64,000 nucleotides of DNA from VRUE01 sp963822295 (GTDB taxonomy: Bacteria; Actinomycetota; Thermoleophilia; Solirubrobacterales; 70-9), in contig CAWGHD010000002.1 in the NCBI GenBank assembly GCA_963822295.1, positions 992,001-1,056,000 of the forward strand. Reading direction: 5' to 3'. A program made the position numbers and the translations under genes. Shown here piece by piece: positions 55,042 to 63,651 of the stretch. Each line of letters begins with the position of its first letter. Within the stretch, counting starts at the first letter, position 1. The notes below the pieces were generated by a model. It did not search any database. It saw only the letters and a list, made by a program, of their open reading frames with translations, and was not told where the DNA came from.

Positions 55042-56718
55042 TCAACCCGCAGCGGCGGGGTCGATGCCCGCCTCGGCGGCCGCCTCGGGCCACGCGGCCG
55101 CCTCCTGCTTGACCCGGCGCCGCGACCAGCCCAGCTCCCGCCCGAGCGTCTCGGCGACGGGACGCACGGAGTCGGCGCCCCGCAGCTGCGGGGCGGCGAG
55201 CAACCCGAGCCGGGTGCGGCGCAGGAGGACGTCGGCGACGGTGCGGGCCTGCTCGAGGCGGGCGGCGACGACGACCTCGGCCATCAGGTCGGGTCGGCCC
55301 TCGACGACCGGCGCCGCCAGCTTCGGGTCCTCGCGGGCGAGTTTCAGCACCGTGCGCGCCGCGTGCCCGTAGCGGAACGCCAGCTGCAGCACCGACGTCT
55401 CCCCCACGCCCTCGGGCGCCTCCAGGTCCTCGGCGCTCGCCGGCATCCCGAGCGAGAGCTCGGCGGTATGGCAGACGGCCTGGCGCGCCTCGCGTTCGAC
55501 CAGCCGGTCCACCGTCATCTTCGCCATCCGCCGCCAGGTCGTCAGCTTGCCGCCGGTGATCGTCAGCATCCCGGACGAGGTCTCGTAAAGCTCCGCCTTG
55601 CGCGAAATATCCACGGACTTCTTCGGGTCGCCGGTCGAGAGCAGCGGCCGCACCCCGGCGTAGGCGCCGACCAGGTCGCCGCGCCCGAGCTCGACGCCGA
55701 AGAAGTCGTTGACCGCCGCCAGCAGGTACTCGACGTCGCCGTCGCTGGGGCGCGGGCGCTCGGTGTCGCCCTCGTAGTCGTTGTCGGTCGTGCCGACCAG
55801 GGTGCGCCCGTACCAGGGCAGGGCGAAGATCTGCCGCCCCTCGCCGGCCGGGACGATGCAGGCGGCGGCGCCCGTCGAGAGCCGCTCGCGGTCGATCAGC
55901 AGGTGGGTTCCGCGGCTCGGCTTGATCCGCGGCACGTCCTCCTCGTCGATCACCTCCTCGGGGCGGATCTGGTCGGCGAAGACGCCCGTCGCGTTGATCA
56001 CGCTGTCGGCCTCGACCTCGAAGCGCTCGCCCGACTCGGCCTCGACGACGGCCACCCCGTCGGCGCGCCCGTTCTTGGAGAGGACCTCGGTCACCTCCGC
56101 CCCGTTCAGCATCACGGCGCCGAAGCGCCCGGCCTCGCCGAGGATCGTGAGGACTAGCCGCACGTCGTCGGTCTGGCAGTCGAAGAAGAGGTAGGCGTCG
56201 TTGGGGTCGCGGGGCTCCAGCGACGGCACCAGCTCCAGCAGCTCGTCGCGGCCGATCGTGCGGTGGCGGTCCGGCGACCAGTAGAAGCTCTCGTCCTCGT
56301 TCTTGGAGGAGCGCATCTCCCGACGGCTGCGGCCGACCCGGGTCGTCGCCATCACGTCGTACATGTTGAGGCCGGCGCCGACTTTGCGGTCGCGCCGCCC
56401 CTCGCCGAAGGACGGGATCAGGAAGGGTGTCGGGTAGACCAGGTGGGGGGCGAGCTGGACCATCAGCTGGCGCTCGACCAGCGCCTCGCGGACGAGGCCG
56501 AGGTCGAGGTTCTGGAGGTAGCGCAGGCCGCCGTGGACCATCTTCGAGGAGCGGCTCGAGGTGCCGACCGCGTAGTCGCCGCGCTCGAGCAGCGCCACCG
56601 AGTAGCCGCGCGAGGCGGCGTCGAGGGCGACCCCGGCGCCGGTGATCCCGCCGCCGATCACGACGACCTCGAAGCGCCGGCCGGCGATCGCCTCGATTGC
56701 CGCGGCACGGGTCAGCAT
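55042..56718 (-). CDS. glpD: Glycerol-3-phosphate dehydrogenase (FAD-dependent)
   Basis: GlpD oxidises glycerol-3-phosphate to DHAP and passes electrons to the quinone pool. The 558-residue protein has an N-terminal FAD fold (FEVVVIGGGITGAGVALDAA), then LLERGDYAVGTSSRSSKMVH, GGLRYLQNLDLGLVREALVE, and VINATGVFADQ. The C-terminal cap has TITGGKLTTWRRMAKMTVDR. It is followed by the Rho-like gene on the same strand and preceded by the nitroreductase with 28 bases between. Confidence 0.94.
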   Translation of the reverse strand: MLTRAAAIEAIAGRRFEVVVIGGGITGAGVALDAASRGYSVALLERGDYAVGTSSRSSKMVHGGLRYLQNLDLGLVREALVERQLMVQLAPHLVYPTPFLIPSFGEGRRDRKVGAGLNMYDVMATTRVGRSRREMRSSKNEDESFYWSPDRHRTIGRDELLELVPSLEPRDPNDAYLFFDCQTDDVRLVLTILGEAGRFGAVMLNGAEVTEVLSKNGRADGVAVVEAESGERFEVEADSVINATGVFADQIRPEEVIDEEDVPRIKPSRGTHLLIDRERLSTGAAACIVPAGEGRQIFALPWYGRTLVGTTDNDYEGDTERPRPSDGDVEYLLAAVNDFFGVELGRGDLVGAYAGVRPLLSTGDPKKSVDISRKAELYETSSGMLTITGGKLTTWRRMAKMTVDRLVEREARQAVCHTAELSLGMPASAEDLEAPEGVGETSVLQLAFRYGHAARTVLKLAREDPKLAAPVVEGRPDLMAEVVVAARLEQARTVADVLLRRTRLGLLAAPQLRGADSVRPVAETLGRELGWSRRRVKQEAAAWPEAAAEAGIDPAAAG

Positions 56719-56746
56719 CGGTCGGGGGTCTCCATTCGGGCCGGCA

Positions 56747-57256
56747 TCAGTCGAGGAACTCCGTCGTCTCTTCCGCCGGCGGGCGCTCGGGGGGCGCCTG
56801 CTCCTGGCGCGGGCGGCCCAGGTGGAGGAGGCCGACGAAGCGCTCCTGCGGCGGCAGGCCGACGGCGGCCCGCCCCTCCTCGGTGCGCAGCAGCGAAGGC
56901 GTCCGCCAGTAGCCGGCGAGGCCGCGGGCGTGGGCGGCGAGCAGGACGATGTAGGAGGCGACGGCGGTCGCGTGCAGGTCCTCCTCGTCCTGGACCCCGT
57001 CGCCGCTCAGCACCGAGGAGGCGACGATCAGCGTCGGGGCGCGGGCGAGCTTGGTGGCGCCCTCGGGCCCGGCAGCCAGCTTGAGCCGCTCGAGGGCGCC
57101 GGGCCCGACGACGCGGAAGCGCCAGGGCGCGGTCAGGTGGTGGTTGGGCGCCCACCGCGCCAGCTCGAGCAGGTCGGCGATCTCCTCGCGCGACAGGGGC
57201 TCCGGGGCGAACGCCTTGTGGGTGCGGCGAGTCCGGATCGCGGTCTCGACATCCAT
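56747..57256 (-). CDS. Nitroreductase family protein (FMN-type)
   Basis: A 169-residue nitroreductase-fold protein: AIRTRRTHKAFAPEPLSREE, LELARWAPNHHLTAPWRFRV (FMN-binding), and a C-terminal dimerisation segment. It resembles the YdjA-like subgroup. BluB (5,6-dimethylbenzimidazole synthase) is a relative, but it is longer and has a different N-terminal arginine pattern, so I do not call it BluB. It follows the ECF gene by 64 bases and may be in the cobalamin operon or not. Confidence 0.8.
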   Translation of the reverse strand: MDVETAIRTRRTHKAFAPEPLSREEIADLLELARWAPNHHLTAPWRFRVVGPGALERLKLAAGPEGATKLARAPTLIVASSVLSGDGVQDEEDLHATAVASYIVLLAAHARGLAGYWRTPSLLRTEEGRAAVGLPPQERFVGLLHLGRPRQEQAPPERPPAEETTEFLD

Positions 57257-57320
57257 GGCCAGAACATAGCCGTCCGCAAGGCGCGGCCCTCGCGCTCGCT
57301 TCGCCGACGGCCCGCCACGG

Positions 57321-59216
57321 CTACCAGGCGTAGCGCCGGCCGAGCGCCAGCGGCAGGGCGAGGGCGAGGAGGCCGACGCCGACCCCGATGCCGACCGGTA
57401 TCCAGGGCGAGGCGGGGTCGTCCTCGCTCGGTTCCACCACCGAGGCGGGCGCGGCCTCGGTCAGCGTCGTGTCGCCCAGGCCTTCCGGCAGAGTCGGGAC
57501 GACGCCGCCCGTGGCCGGAGGGATCGCGCCGCTTTCCGGGACCAGCGGGCCGGCGTGGGTCGGCCCCACTCCGCCGGGGGATCCGGTCGCGCCGCCGCCG
57601 CTTTCCGGGAGCGAGGGCGTCACCGGGGTCACCGGGGTGACCGGCGGCGAGTCCGGCACCTGCACCGGCGCGAATTCCTCGGGTGCCACCGTCGGGCTCG
57701 GGACCGGCACCGGGGTCGTCTTCGGCGCCCGCGGCGCGAGCGCGACGGGGAAGTCCTCGCCGGCGGCGGCGACCAGGACCGAGCCGGTCACCCAGACGGG
57801 GGTCTGGTCGCTGGAGCTCGAGTAGCGATAGTGGCCGTCGCTCTGCTGCAGCGACGTGATGTAGTCGAGGCCGCTCTTGCCGCCCGCGGTGATCGAGGCC
57901 GGGTCTGCCCCCACCGCGAGCATTCCCTGCACCGCCCAGGCCGTCGACTGGGAGTTGGCGGCGCCGTTGGCGCCGAGCGCGAAGCCGCCGTTGTTGCGCT
58001 GGTGCTTGCGCAGGTAGGAGAGGCCGCGATCGGCGGCCTTCGAGCCCGGCATCGCCTGCATCGCCGCGCCGGTCACGTCGGCATTGCTGGCGCTCCCGGG
58101 CTCGTCCCCCCAGCCGCCGTCGGCGTTCTGGGCCCCGCCGAGCCAGGACTGAGACTCGGAGAGCCCATCGCCGGCGCCCGCGGCGCGCAGGGCGATGATC
58201 GCGAAGGCGGTGCTTCCCGGCCAGCCCTCATAGGAGCCGTCGGAGCGGCGGCGTTTGAGCAGCGCGGCGACCAGGTCGCGGCCGCCGAAGTCGCGGGGAT
58301 TGAGCCCGGCGCCTTGGAGCACGAGGATCGTGCGCGCGAAGTCGCCGCTGCTTTCCAGCGAGTCGGCGTTGCTGCGCAGGTAGTCCACCGCGCTCGTGCC
58401 GCCCTTCTTGACGTCGAGCGGGTTGCGGCCCGCGGCCTCGAGCCCGAGCATCACCCAGGCGGTGGTCGAGGTGCTCGAGCCGGAGGAGTCGCCGAAGCCG
58501 CCGTCGGAGTTCTGCTGCCCGGCGAGCCAGCCGGCGGCCTGCCCGGTGCTCGCCGACGCGCCGGCGGGGAGCGCGACGATCGCCAGCGCCAGCAGCGCCG
58601 CGGTCGCGGTCGCCGGGGTGCGCCACTCGAAGCGCTCGCGGAATCTGGTCAGCATCCGGATCATCGCCGGGCCTGCCACGAGCGCGAATGTGATGTTGCC
58701 GATCGCATGGGCTGCATCGAATGGGACCGCTCGGGACTCGAGCACGAGGAAGTGCCTGAGTGAGAGGTCACCGCCATATGTTGCCATCAGGGAGAAATTC
58801 AGCAGCGCGCCGTAGGCGATGCCGGCAAACCCGCAGACCGCCGCGAGGGTCCAGCGGTTGGCCTCGCGCCCGCCGCGGCCGAGCGCCGCGCCCAGCAACC
58901 CGCACATCCCCCACCCCATCATCTGCCACGGGGTCCAGGGCCCCTGGCCGAACCAGAAGTTGGAGACGAGCGCGGTCAGCGCCCCGACCGCGAAGCCGGC
59001 GGGGCCGCCGAGGGCGAAGCCGGCGAAGATCACGATGTCGGTGGTCGGCTTGACGTTGGGGAAGGCGGCGAACGCGATCCGGCCGGCGATCGCCAGCGCC
59101 GCCAGCGCCGCGACCAGGGCGAGCACCTGCGCGGGCGGGCGGGAGCGCTCGTACCAGGCGAAGCCGGCGAGCAGGACGGCACCGAGGATCACGAAGCTGG
59201 CCAGCTCCCAGGACAT
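57321..59216 (-). CDS. ECF-type S component fused to an extracellular terpenoid-cyclase-like repeat domain
   Basis: A 631-residue fusion. Residues 1-205 are a six-helix integral membrane module with the ECF S-component look (PTTDIVIFAGFALGGPAGFA, LVSNFWFGQGPWTPWQMMGW). A seventh helix (LLALAIVALPAGASA) leads into residues about 225-490, which carry five prenyltransferase/squalene-cyclase-like repeat motifs: QQNSDGGFG, SDGSYEGW, AQNADGGWG, RNNGGFALG and QQSDGHY. A Pro-rich linker and a C-terminal helix (WIPVGIGVGVGLLALALPLA) follow. The alpha/alpha repeats resemble the N-terminal domain of animal transcobalamin and intrinsic factor. ATG 59216 overlaps the ATPase stop (ATGA). I infer cobalamin as the substrate because of the riboswitch and DUF4430 partners. 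Confidence 0.82.
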   Translation of the reverse strand: MSWELASFVILGAVLLAGFAWYERSRPPAQVLALVAALAALAIAGRIAFAAFPNVKPTTDIVIFAGFALGGPAGFAVGALTALVSNFWFGQGPWTPWQMMGWGMCGLLGAALGRGGREANRWTLAAVCGFAGIAYGALLNFSLMATYGGDLSLRHFLVLESRAVPFDAAHAIGNITFALVAGPAMIRMLTRFRERFEWRTPATATAALLALAIVALPAGASASTGQAAGWLAGQQNSDGGFGDSSGSSTSTTAWVMLGLEAAGRNPLDVKKGGTSAVDYLRSNADSLESSGDFARTILVLQGAGLNPRDFGGRDLVAALLKRRRSDGSYEGWPGSTAFAIIALRAAGAGDGLSESQSWLGGAQNADGGWGDEPGSASNADVTGAAMQAMPGSKAADRGLSYLRKHQRNNGGFALGANGAANSQSTAWAVQGMLAVGADPASITAGGKSGLDYITSLQQSDGHYRYSSSSDQTPVWVTGSVLVAAAGEDFPVALAPRAPKTTPVPVPSPTVAPEEFAPVQVPDSPPVTPVTPVTPSLPESGGGATGSPGGVGPTHAGPLVPESGAIPPATGGVVPTLPEGLGDTTLTEAAPASVVEPSEDDPASPWIPVGIGVGVGLLALALPLALGRRYAW

Positions 59217-60907
59217 CAGGGGCGCCCCTCCTCGCCGAGGGCCGCGACCCCCTGCTCGGGGCTGATCACCCCGGGGATGTCGAGCACCCTCGCCACTTCG
59301 GTCGCGAAGTACCAGCCGCCGGAGAGGATCTCGGCGACCGGGCCGTCGGCGATCACGACCCCGTCGCCGAGCAGCACGACCCGCTCGGCGAAGCCGGCGG
59401 CGAACTCGACGTCATGCGTGGCGACGACCACCGCCGCCCCGCCGCGAGCCAGCCCCCCGATCAGCTCGATCAGATCCCCCTTGCGCGCCCGGTCCATCCC
59501 CCGAGTCGGCTCATCGAGGGCCACGAGCCCAGGCATGGAATCACCCTCCATCCGTCCGGCGAGCGCGATTGCGAGCGCAAGCCGCTGCCGCTCGCCACCC
59601 GAGAGATCCCGCGGATCCGCATCGACCTTCTCCTCCAACCCCACAACCCGCAATGCCGCCGCCCCCTGCTCCCCCGGCAGCTCGTCCCGCACTCTCTCGC
59701 GGACGAGATAGTCGCCGGGGTTCTGAGTCAGCAACGCGATCTCGTTAGCAAGCTCGAACCGACCCCTGACCGGCTCCACGAGTCCCGCCAGCGTTCTCAG
59801 CAACGTGCTCTTCCCGGCGCCGTTCCGTCCCATCAGGGCCACCCGCTCCCCAGCGGATATCCGCAGCTCGACGCCCTTCAGCACCTCATGCTTCTCCTCG
59901 TCCCGCTCGAGCTCGACCCACAGATCGCGAACCGACACTGCTCCCGAAGAAGGCGTTTCGGCCCTTCTGCGAATTGCCCCGGCGCGCGAGTGGCCCGTGA
60001 TGAGGGGGGTCGAGAACGGAGGCGAAGCCCCCGCCCGCAGGCCCCCCTCATCGCGGGCCCCGGCCCGCCCGAGTTGCGTCCTCGCGTCACGGACTCCGAC
60101 CGGGAGCGGCTCGATTCCCGCGAGTGAAAAGAGTCGGGCGCCAGGGGTCTCGAGAGCAGTGTCGTTCTCTTGCGCCCACGCCAGGAAATCCCGAGGAGGG
60201 CCGTCGAAGGCGACCGCGCCGATGTCCATGGCGATCACTCGGTCGGCCGCCGCGAGGCAGCGCTCCAACCGATGTTCGGCGAGAAGAATGGTGACCCCCC
60301 ACTCCTCGTTGAGCCGGCGAAGGAGCCAGATCAGCTCGTCGCCTGCGACCGGATCCAGCTGCGACGTGGGCTCGTCGAGGAGGACCAGTTGAGGGCGGGT
60401 CACGAGGGCGGCCGCAAGTGCCACGCGCTGCAACTCGCCACCGGAGAGGGTGTCTACGGCGCGCCCCAAGAGGTGCGGGATCGCGAGGGCGAGGGCGACC
60501 TCCTCGACCGCGCGGGCGCGGGCGGCGGCGGGGGTTCCCCGCATCTCGAGCGGTAGGGCGATCTCGGAGGCGACGGTGGTCGAGACGACCTGGGTCTCGG
60601 GGTCCTGGGCGACGTAGCCGGCCACGGCCGCAAGCCGGCCCGGCCCGGCGGCGATCGCGTCGACGCCGGCGACGGAGACCCGGCCCTCGATCTCACCGCC
60701 GTGGAAGTGGGGCACCAGGCCGCAGGCGGCGCGCAGGAGGGTCGTCTTGCCGCAGGCCGAGCGCCCGGCGAGCAGCGCCAGCTCCCCGGCGGGGACCTCC
60801 AGCGAGACGTCGCGCAGCGCCGGGGCCGCGGCCTGCGGATAGGAGTAGGTGAGGCCCTCGATCGAGAGCGCCGGGGCGGCGCGAGCCTGTGAGGCGAGCT
60901 CAGCCAC
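59216..60907 (-). CDS. ecfA: Double ECF transporter ATPase (EcfA1-EcfA2 fused)
   Basis: A 563-residue protein with two ABC domains. The first has Walker A LAGRSACGKTTLLRAACGLV, signature LSGGELQRVALAAALV and Walker B LVLLDEPTSQLD. The second, after a linker at about residues 270-320, has Walker A LMGRNGAGKSTLLRTLAGLV, signature LSGGERQRLALAIALA and Walker B LVALDEPTRGMD. Each has an H-loop (AEHRLERC, ATHDVEF). Most ECF modules use two separate ATPases; here they are one chain. The Walker A Gly-to-Cys change in the first domain (SACGKTT) is common in ECF ATPases. It overlaps EcfT by eight bases. Confidence 0.93.
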   Translation of the reverse strand: MAELASQARAAPALSIEGLTYSYPQAAAPALRDVSLEVPAGELALLAGRSACGKTTLLRAACGLVPHFHGGEIEGRVSVAGVDAIAAGPGRLAAVAGYVAQDPETQVVSTTVASEIALPLEMRGTPAAARARAVEEVALALAIPHLLGRAVDTLSGGELQRVALAAALVTRPQLVLLDEPTSQLDPVAGDELIWLLRRLNEEWGVTILLAEHRLERCLAAADRVIAMDIGAVAFDGPPRDFLAWAQENDTALETPGARLFSLAGIEPLPVGVRDARTQLGRAGARDEGGLRAGASPPFSTPLITGHSRAGAIRRRAETPSSGAVSVRDLWVELERDEEKHEVLKGVELRISAGERVALMGRNGAGKSTLLRTLAGLVEPVRGRFELANEIALLTQNPGDYLVRERVRDELPGEQGAAALRVVGLEEKVDADPRDLSGGERQRLALAIALAGRMEGDSMPGLVALDEPTRGMDRARKGDLIELIGGLARGGAAVVVATHDVEFAAGFAERVVLLGDGVVIADGPVAEILSGGWYFATEVARVLDIPGVISPEQGVAALGEEGRP

Positions 60908-61763
60908 GGCGGGGGGCGAGGCCGGCGAGGGAGATCAGGAGGGCGAGCGCGAGGGTGCCGGCCCCGGCGTCGACCCGGAGTGACGGATAGGCGTCGAAGC
61001 CGCCGGCGCCGAGGATCGCGCCGGCGAGGGCGAGGGCGAGGAGCGCCGCGCCGACCGCGTAGAAGCGGGCGTCGAAGCGCGAGCGGTCGCGGGGGCCGCG
61101 AGCGCCCGGAATGTCGAGCCCGTACCCGCGCAGCTCGACCGTGGCGGCGACGTCGACGGCCCGGTCGAGGGACCCGGCGAGCAGGCGGCGCGCCAGCGGG
61201 GCGCGCCCGACCGGGGCCGCCCCTGGGCCGCGCAGCCGCCCCGCGTCCCGCAGGCGGGCGGCGTCGGCGGCGGTGACCGGGACCAGGCGCGAGATCAGCG
61301 TCGCGGTCAGCGCCGAGCGCCCGGCGAGCGGGCGCAGCGCGCGCAGGACCCGGTCGGGGTCGACGCAGGCCGAGTAGACGGCGAAGGCGACCATCACGAC
61401 AGCGGCGCGCAGGCCGAGCGCCAGGCCTTCGGCGATCGCCTCGCCGGTCACGTCCACACGCCCGAGCAGCGGCCACTCCCCGAGCCTGGCGACCACGGTC
61501 TCGCCGCGGCTGACGACGAGGGCGTTGACGACGACGATCAGGAGCGCCAGCGCCGCGCCCATCCGCAGCGCCGCGCGGACCGCGCGCCCGGCCCCGGCGA
61601 GGGTCCCGGCGAGGACCGCGGCGACGCCGACCGCCGCCAGTACGATCGGGTTGGAGTAGGCGAAGGCGACCGCGGCGAGCGCGCCGAGGTAGGTGACCGC
61701 GGCGGCGGGGGATGCCGCCTGCAGCGGCCCCCGGCGGGGCACGTAGGCGAAGGGCGACCTCAT
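60900..61763 (-). CDS. ecfT: ECF transporter transmembrane component (EcfT)
   Basis: About 287 residues from ATG 61763, which overlaps no other gene and sits seven bases after the DUF4430 lipoprotein stop. It has about five membrane helices and two Ala-Arg-Gly coupling motifs (AADAARLRDAGRLRGPGAA region and VELRGYGLDIPGARGP), the latter the typical ARG-type coupling helix contacting the ATPases. The in-frame extension up to 61850 lacks family support. Confidence 0.9.
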   Translation of the reverse strand: MRSPFAYVPRRGPLQAASPAAAVTYLGALAAVAFAYSNPIVLAAVGVAAVLAGTLAGAGRAVRAALRMGAALALLIVVVNALVVSRGETVVARLGEWPLLGRVDVTGEAIAEGLALGLRAAVVMVAFAVYSACVDPDRVLRALRPLAGRSALTATLISRLVPVTAADAARLRDAGRLRGPGAAPVGRAPLARRLLAGSLDRAVDVAATVELRGYGLDIPGARGPRDRSRFDARFYAVGAALLALALAGAILGAGGFDAYPSLRVDAGAGTLALALLISLAGLAPRRG

Positions 61764-61770
61764 CCCCGGC

Positions 61771-62700
61771 TCACCGGCCCGGAAGCGGAAGCGGCGTCGG
61801 GGTGCCCCCTTCGACCACCACCGCGTAATGGTCGCGCAGGTGCCCGGCATCCAGAGACCGCGCGGCGGCGGCCACCCCGGACTCCTCGCAGCCGCTGACG
61901 ATCCAGACCGGCGGCGCGTCGTAGCGGCGGGTGGCGGCGATCAGCCCGGACCCGGGGCCGAACGTGCGCGCCGGGCGGCCGCCTTCGTCGAGCCCCTCGA
62001 TCGCGCAGCCCCCCTCGCCCGACCCGACCTCGGCGAAGACGCCGCTCGCTTCCGGCCCGTCCTCGATCAGGGCCGCCGCCGGCTCGCGCCCGACCCGGTC
62101 CCAGCGACCGACCAGGACCCGGATCGCGCCCTGCGGCGAGCCGCTCGCGACCGGCGCGCCGGCGTCCTCGAGCCGCTCGCTCACCTCTTCGCAGGCCCCG
62201 GCGCCGGGACCGCGGCACTCGACCGCGACCTCCCGCCGCCTGCCGTCGTAGCCGCCGGTGAACGGCTGCGGCCAGGAGCCGACCACGGCGGGGACGCGCA
62301 TCGCCGCCCCCCAGTCGCGGTAGTCCCACCAGATCCGCTCGCCGCCGCGCAGCGGGTAGTCGGCGGCGCCGACGGTGGACTCGACGCCGTTGACGTAGAA
62401 GAACCAGTCGTGGGGCTCCGCGGCGATCTCCTCCGCGCCCTCCAGCCCCTCGATCGACTGCACGAAGCCGCCGCCGAAGCGGGTCTCGATCTCGGCGTTC
62501 CGTTCGAGCACGCGCATCACGGTGTCCGACTCGCGCACCTCGCCGAAGCCGGCCTCGATCAGCGGCTCGGCGCCGTAGTCCCGGGTCACGGTCAGGCCGG
62601 ACTCGCCGACGTCCTCACCCGGCCCGAGGCCGCAACCGGCGGTCGCGAGCGCCGCAGCAAGCAGCGCGATCGCGACCGCCGTGGAACGGCGTGACCTCAT
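61771..62700 (-). CDS. DUF4430 lipoprotein (transcobalamin C-terminal-like), probable cobalamin-binding protein
   Basis: A 309-residue exported protein with a lipobox: AIALLAAALATAGC. The DUF4430 segment is HDWFFYVNGVESTVGAADYP followed by LRGGERIWWDYRDW. Following it is a further ~170-residue region with repeats of VPAVVGSWPQP and ARTFGPGSG; I do not recognise it. DUF4430 is the family of the C-terminal (beta) domain of animal transcobalamin. It lies eight bases after the first DUF4430 gene and seven before EcfT, under the cobalamin riboswitch. Confidence 0.85.
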   Translation of the reverse strand: MRSRRSTAVAIALLAAALATAGCGLGPGEDVGESGLTVTRDYGAEPLIEAGFGEVRESDTVMRVLERNAEIETRFGGGFVQSIEGLEGAEEIAAEPHDWFFYVNGVESTVGAADYPLRGGERIWWDYRDWGAAMRVPAVVGSWPQPFTGGYDGRRREVAVECRGPGAGACEEVSERLEDAGAPVASGSPQGAIRVLVGRWDRVGREPAAALIEDGPEASGVFAEVGSGEGGCAIEGLDEGGRPARTFGPGSGLIAATRRYDAPPVWIVSGCEESGVAAAARSLDAGHLRDHYAVVVEGGTPTPLPLPGR

Positions 62701-62708
62701 GCAACCCC

Positions 62709-63449
62709 TCAGGGGCAGACCCCTGCGACGCAGACGCCGACCCCGTTGGACGGGATGTCCTTGCCGTGGGTCGCGCGCAGCAGCGTCGCCGTGGTCACGG
62801 TCACCGTCGTGCGGCCGTCGGCGCCGGTCGGGGCACTCGCCCCGGTCACCTTCGCGCCCTTGACCGGCTTGCGCTTGCCCCCGTCGTCGTAGGAGAGGAC
62901 GCGGACCTCGAACGGCGTCCCCGCCGTCGCCTCGGCCGGCCCTTCCAGCGCCAGCTCCTTCGGGTACGGGAAGGCGGCCAGCGCCCAGAGCACGTCGTCG
63001 CCGGCCCTCAGCTTCACCGACTCGCCGCCGAGTTCCGGGTTCTCGTGGTTGACCTTCAGGTACCAGGAGAGCTTGCCGCCGGCGGTCGAGCCGCCGATCC
63101 CGCAGATCCCGAGCCCGAAGTCGAAGGCGTCGGTGACCAGGAACGGCCTCAGCGTCTTCGTGGACTGCGCCGCCTGGCCGAGCAGGCCGAGCGCGGTCGG
63201 GCCGTTGATCCGCGCCCCCCGGCCGCTGCCGCCGGTGCCCTTGCCGAAGCAGTTCGCCTTCGGGCTGGTCGGGATCGTGACCGACCCCGTCCTCAGGGTC
63301 TCCTCGGCGAGCACCTTGCCGCCGGCGCCGACCACTCTCAGGTCGGCTTCGACCTTTTTGGCCGCGGGCGCGGCGGTTGCTGTGGACAGGATCAGGAACA
63401 GGGCCAGTGCGCACGCGGCGCCCAGCCGGGATGGAATGAGTCTTGGCAT
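62709..63449 (-). CDS. Secreted DUF4430 protein (transcobalamin C-terminal-like), first gene of the operon
   Basis: A 246-residue protein with a signal peptide (LGAACALALFLILSTATA) ending near AAPAA. The DUF4430 part includes TGSVTIPTSP, the alignable CGIGGSTAGGKLSWYLKVNH and VKLRAGDDVLWALAAF. A second beta domain (PAEATAGTPFEVRVLSYDDG) follows, ending with NGVGVCVAGVCP. No lipobox or membrane anchor, so it may be free or attached to the cell wall. RBS GGAAGGG is about nine bases upstream of ATG 63449. It is the first gene after the riboswitch. Confidence 0.87.
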   Translation of the reverse strand: MPRLIPSRLGAACALALFLILSTATAAPAAKKVEADLRVVGAGGKVLAEETLRTGSVTIPTSPKANCFGKGTGGSGRGARINGPTALGLLGQAAQSTKTLRPFLVTDAFDFGLGICGIGGSTAGGKLSWYLKVNHENPELGGESVKLRAGDDVLWALAAFPYPKELALEGPAEATAGTPFEVRVLSYDDGGKRKPVKGAKVTGASAPTGADGRTTVTVTTATLLRATHGKDIPSNGVGVCVAGVCP

Positions 63450-63483
63450 TTATGCCGTCCCTTCCTCGAGGGTTGTCTTGGCT

Positions 63484-63651
63484 GGCCGGGGACAGGTCTC
63501 CTGGCTTCCGGGGTGGTCAGCCGCGCCTTCCCGGGGCGTCGAAGACGCCCCAGTGGCCGGCGCCCTGATGCGGGCGCCCGCGACCTCCTTGACCCGGTCA
63601 CAGTGGCGGGACCGCGCCGGCTTCTCACCGGACTTCCCTTGACCACCGACC
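63484..63651 (-). ncRNA. Cobalamin riboswitch
   Basis: On the minus strand the leader carries the conserved cobalamin (B12 box) elements in order: AAGGGAAGTCCGGTGAGA, then CGGTCCCGCCACTGTGACCG, CCACTG, GGGAAGG, and GGAAGCCAGGAGACCTG (the B12 box). Closing arms GGTCGG (63651-63646) and CCGGCC (63489-63484) can pair as P1. The 3' end is 34 bases from the DUF4430 ATG, close enough for translational control by masking the ribosome site; no clear terminator hairpin with U-run follows. AdoCbl or methyl/hydroxo specificity cannot be decided by eye. Confidence 0.95.

Noticed and set aside
56747..57256. Nitroreductase as BluB (DMB synthase) completing the cobalamin theme
   Set aside because: At 169 residues it is too short, and the RWAPNHHLT..PWRF segment matches the general YdjA-like group rather than BluB.
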